DNA from: JADFQT01 sp047516825
Lineage (GTDB): Bacteria; Chloroflexota; Dehalococcoidia; Lucifugimonadales; UBA3495
Assembly (NCBI GenBank): GCA_047516825.1
Contig: JAKZUA010000117.1
Coordinates: forward strand, 1-5,496
Direction of reading: 5' to 3'
Length of the DNA: 5,496 bases
The notes beneath the pieces were generated by a model that had not been told where the DNA came from, did no database searches, and was given only the letters and a program-made list of their open reading frames with translations. Both the position numbers and the translations under genes were made by a program. Position 1 is the first letter of the stretch, and every line of letters starts with the position of its first letter. Below are positions 5,320 to 5,496 of this stretch, piece by piece.

Positions 5320-5496
5320 TCACTCAAAGTCCCCGCTTTCATTGGGCAACCCCTGTACTGCCAAGCGTAAAAGCCCCAAACCGCTTGTCTACGCCCAAGT
5401 CTCGCCCTTGGGAAGCTCTTTTGCTCTGTGCGACCCCGTAACCGTAACCAATCCCGACGCTCCTAAAGTGGACTAGCCAGGAGCCAGCCTAAGCCG
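5320..5496. other. Right-hand end without a recognisable gene
   Basis: Open frames of about 40-50 codons exist on both strands, for example a minus-strand Gly/Arg-rich frame between about 5343 and 5490. None has a start with a ribosome site or any motif I know. Nothing can be called. Confidence 0.4.

Overview
The window looks like accessory or rearranged bacterial chromosome of moderate-to-high GC. Real genes prefer G or C in third codon positions, use Shine-Dalgarno sites, and include a lipoprotein signal peptide and a chemoreceptor. I cannot fix the phylum from sequence alone. The MCP, GAF-HisKA kinase and lipoprotein content would suit a Chloroflexota-like or other environmental bacterium, but that is a guess.

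Layout, left to right. (1) Positions 1-137 (+) hold the 3' end of an insertion sequence. It carries the last 41 codons of a transposase that resembles the ISAs1 group, followed by a likely terminal repeat ending GGCCCTG. (2) This element has cut a methyl-accepting chemotaxis gene (minus strand, 949 down to about 138). Only the sensor, both membrane helices and the HAMP region remain, and the last ~26 codons of the open frame are antisense IS sequence. (3) The best-preserved gene is a minus-strand lipoprotein (2794-1070). It has a signal peptide, a His-Gly repeat linker and two complete alpha-carbonic anhydrase domains, and every zinc ligand is present in both. A strong hairpin follows its stop codon and another lies in its leader. 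(4) Positions 2807-3307 are mostly non-coding, with a possible 12-residue CheW-like tail and a GC-rich hairpin. (5) Positions 3308-4102 (minus) are a patchwork: the head of a small lipoprotein, the middle of a GAF-HisKA sensor kinase and the tail of an unidentified gene, each in a different frame. (6) Positions 4192-4559 (+) contain two further coding-like tails, the second interrupted by an in-frame TAG. (7) Positions 4906-4980 (+) hold an intact tRNA-Thr(CGT) with encoded CCA. (8) Positions 5239-5319 contain a near-consensus minus-strand promoter backed directly by five tandem 10-bp repeats. It points at a structured region that ends in a hairpin by the tRNA and may encode a small RNA.

How they fit together: the complete functional units are the double carbonic anhydrase, which would hydrate or dehydrate CO2 and bicarbonate outside the cytoplasm, and the tRNA. 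Most other genes are fragments. With the IS next to them and a tRNA gene nearby, this suggests a region shaped by insertion, deletion and recombination. No genuinely new multi-gene system is visible. The most unusual items are the tandem-domain carbonic anhydrase with its histidine-rich repeat and the repeat-plus-promoter unit near the right end.
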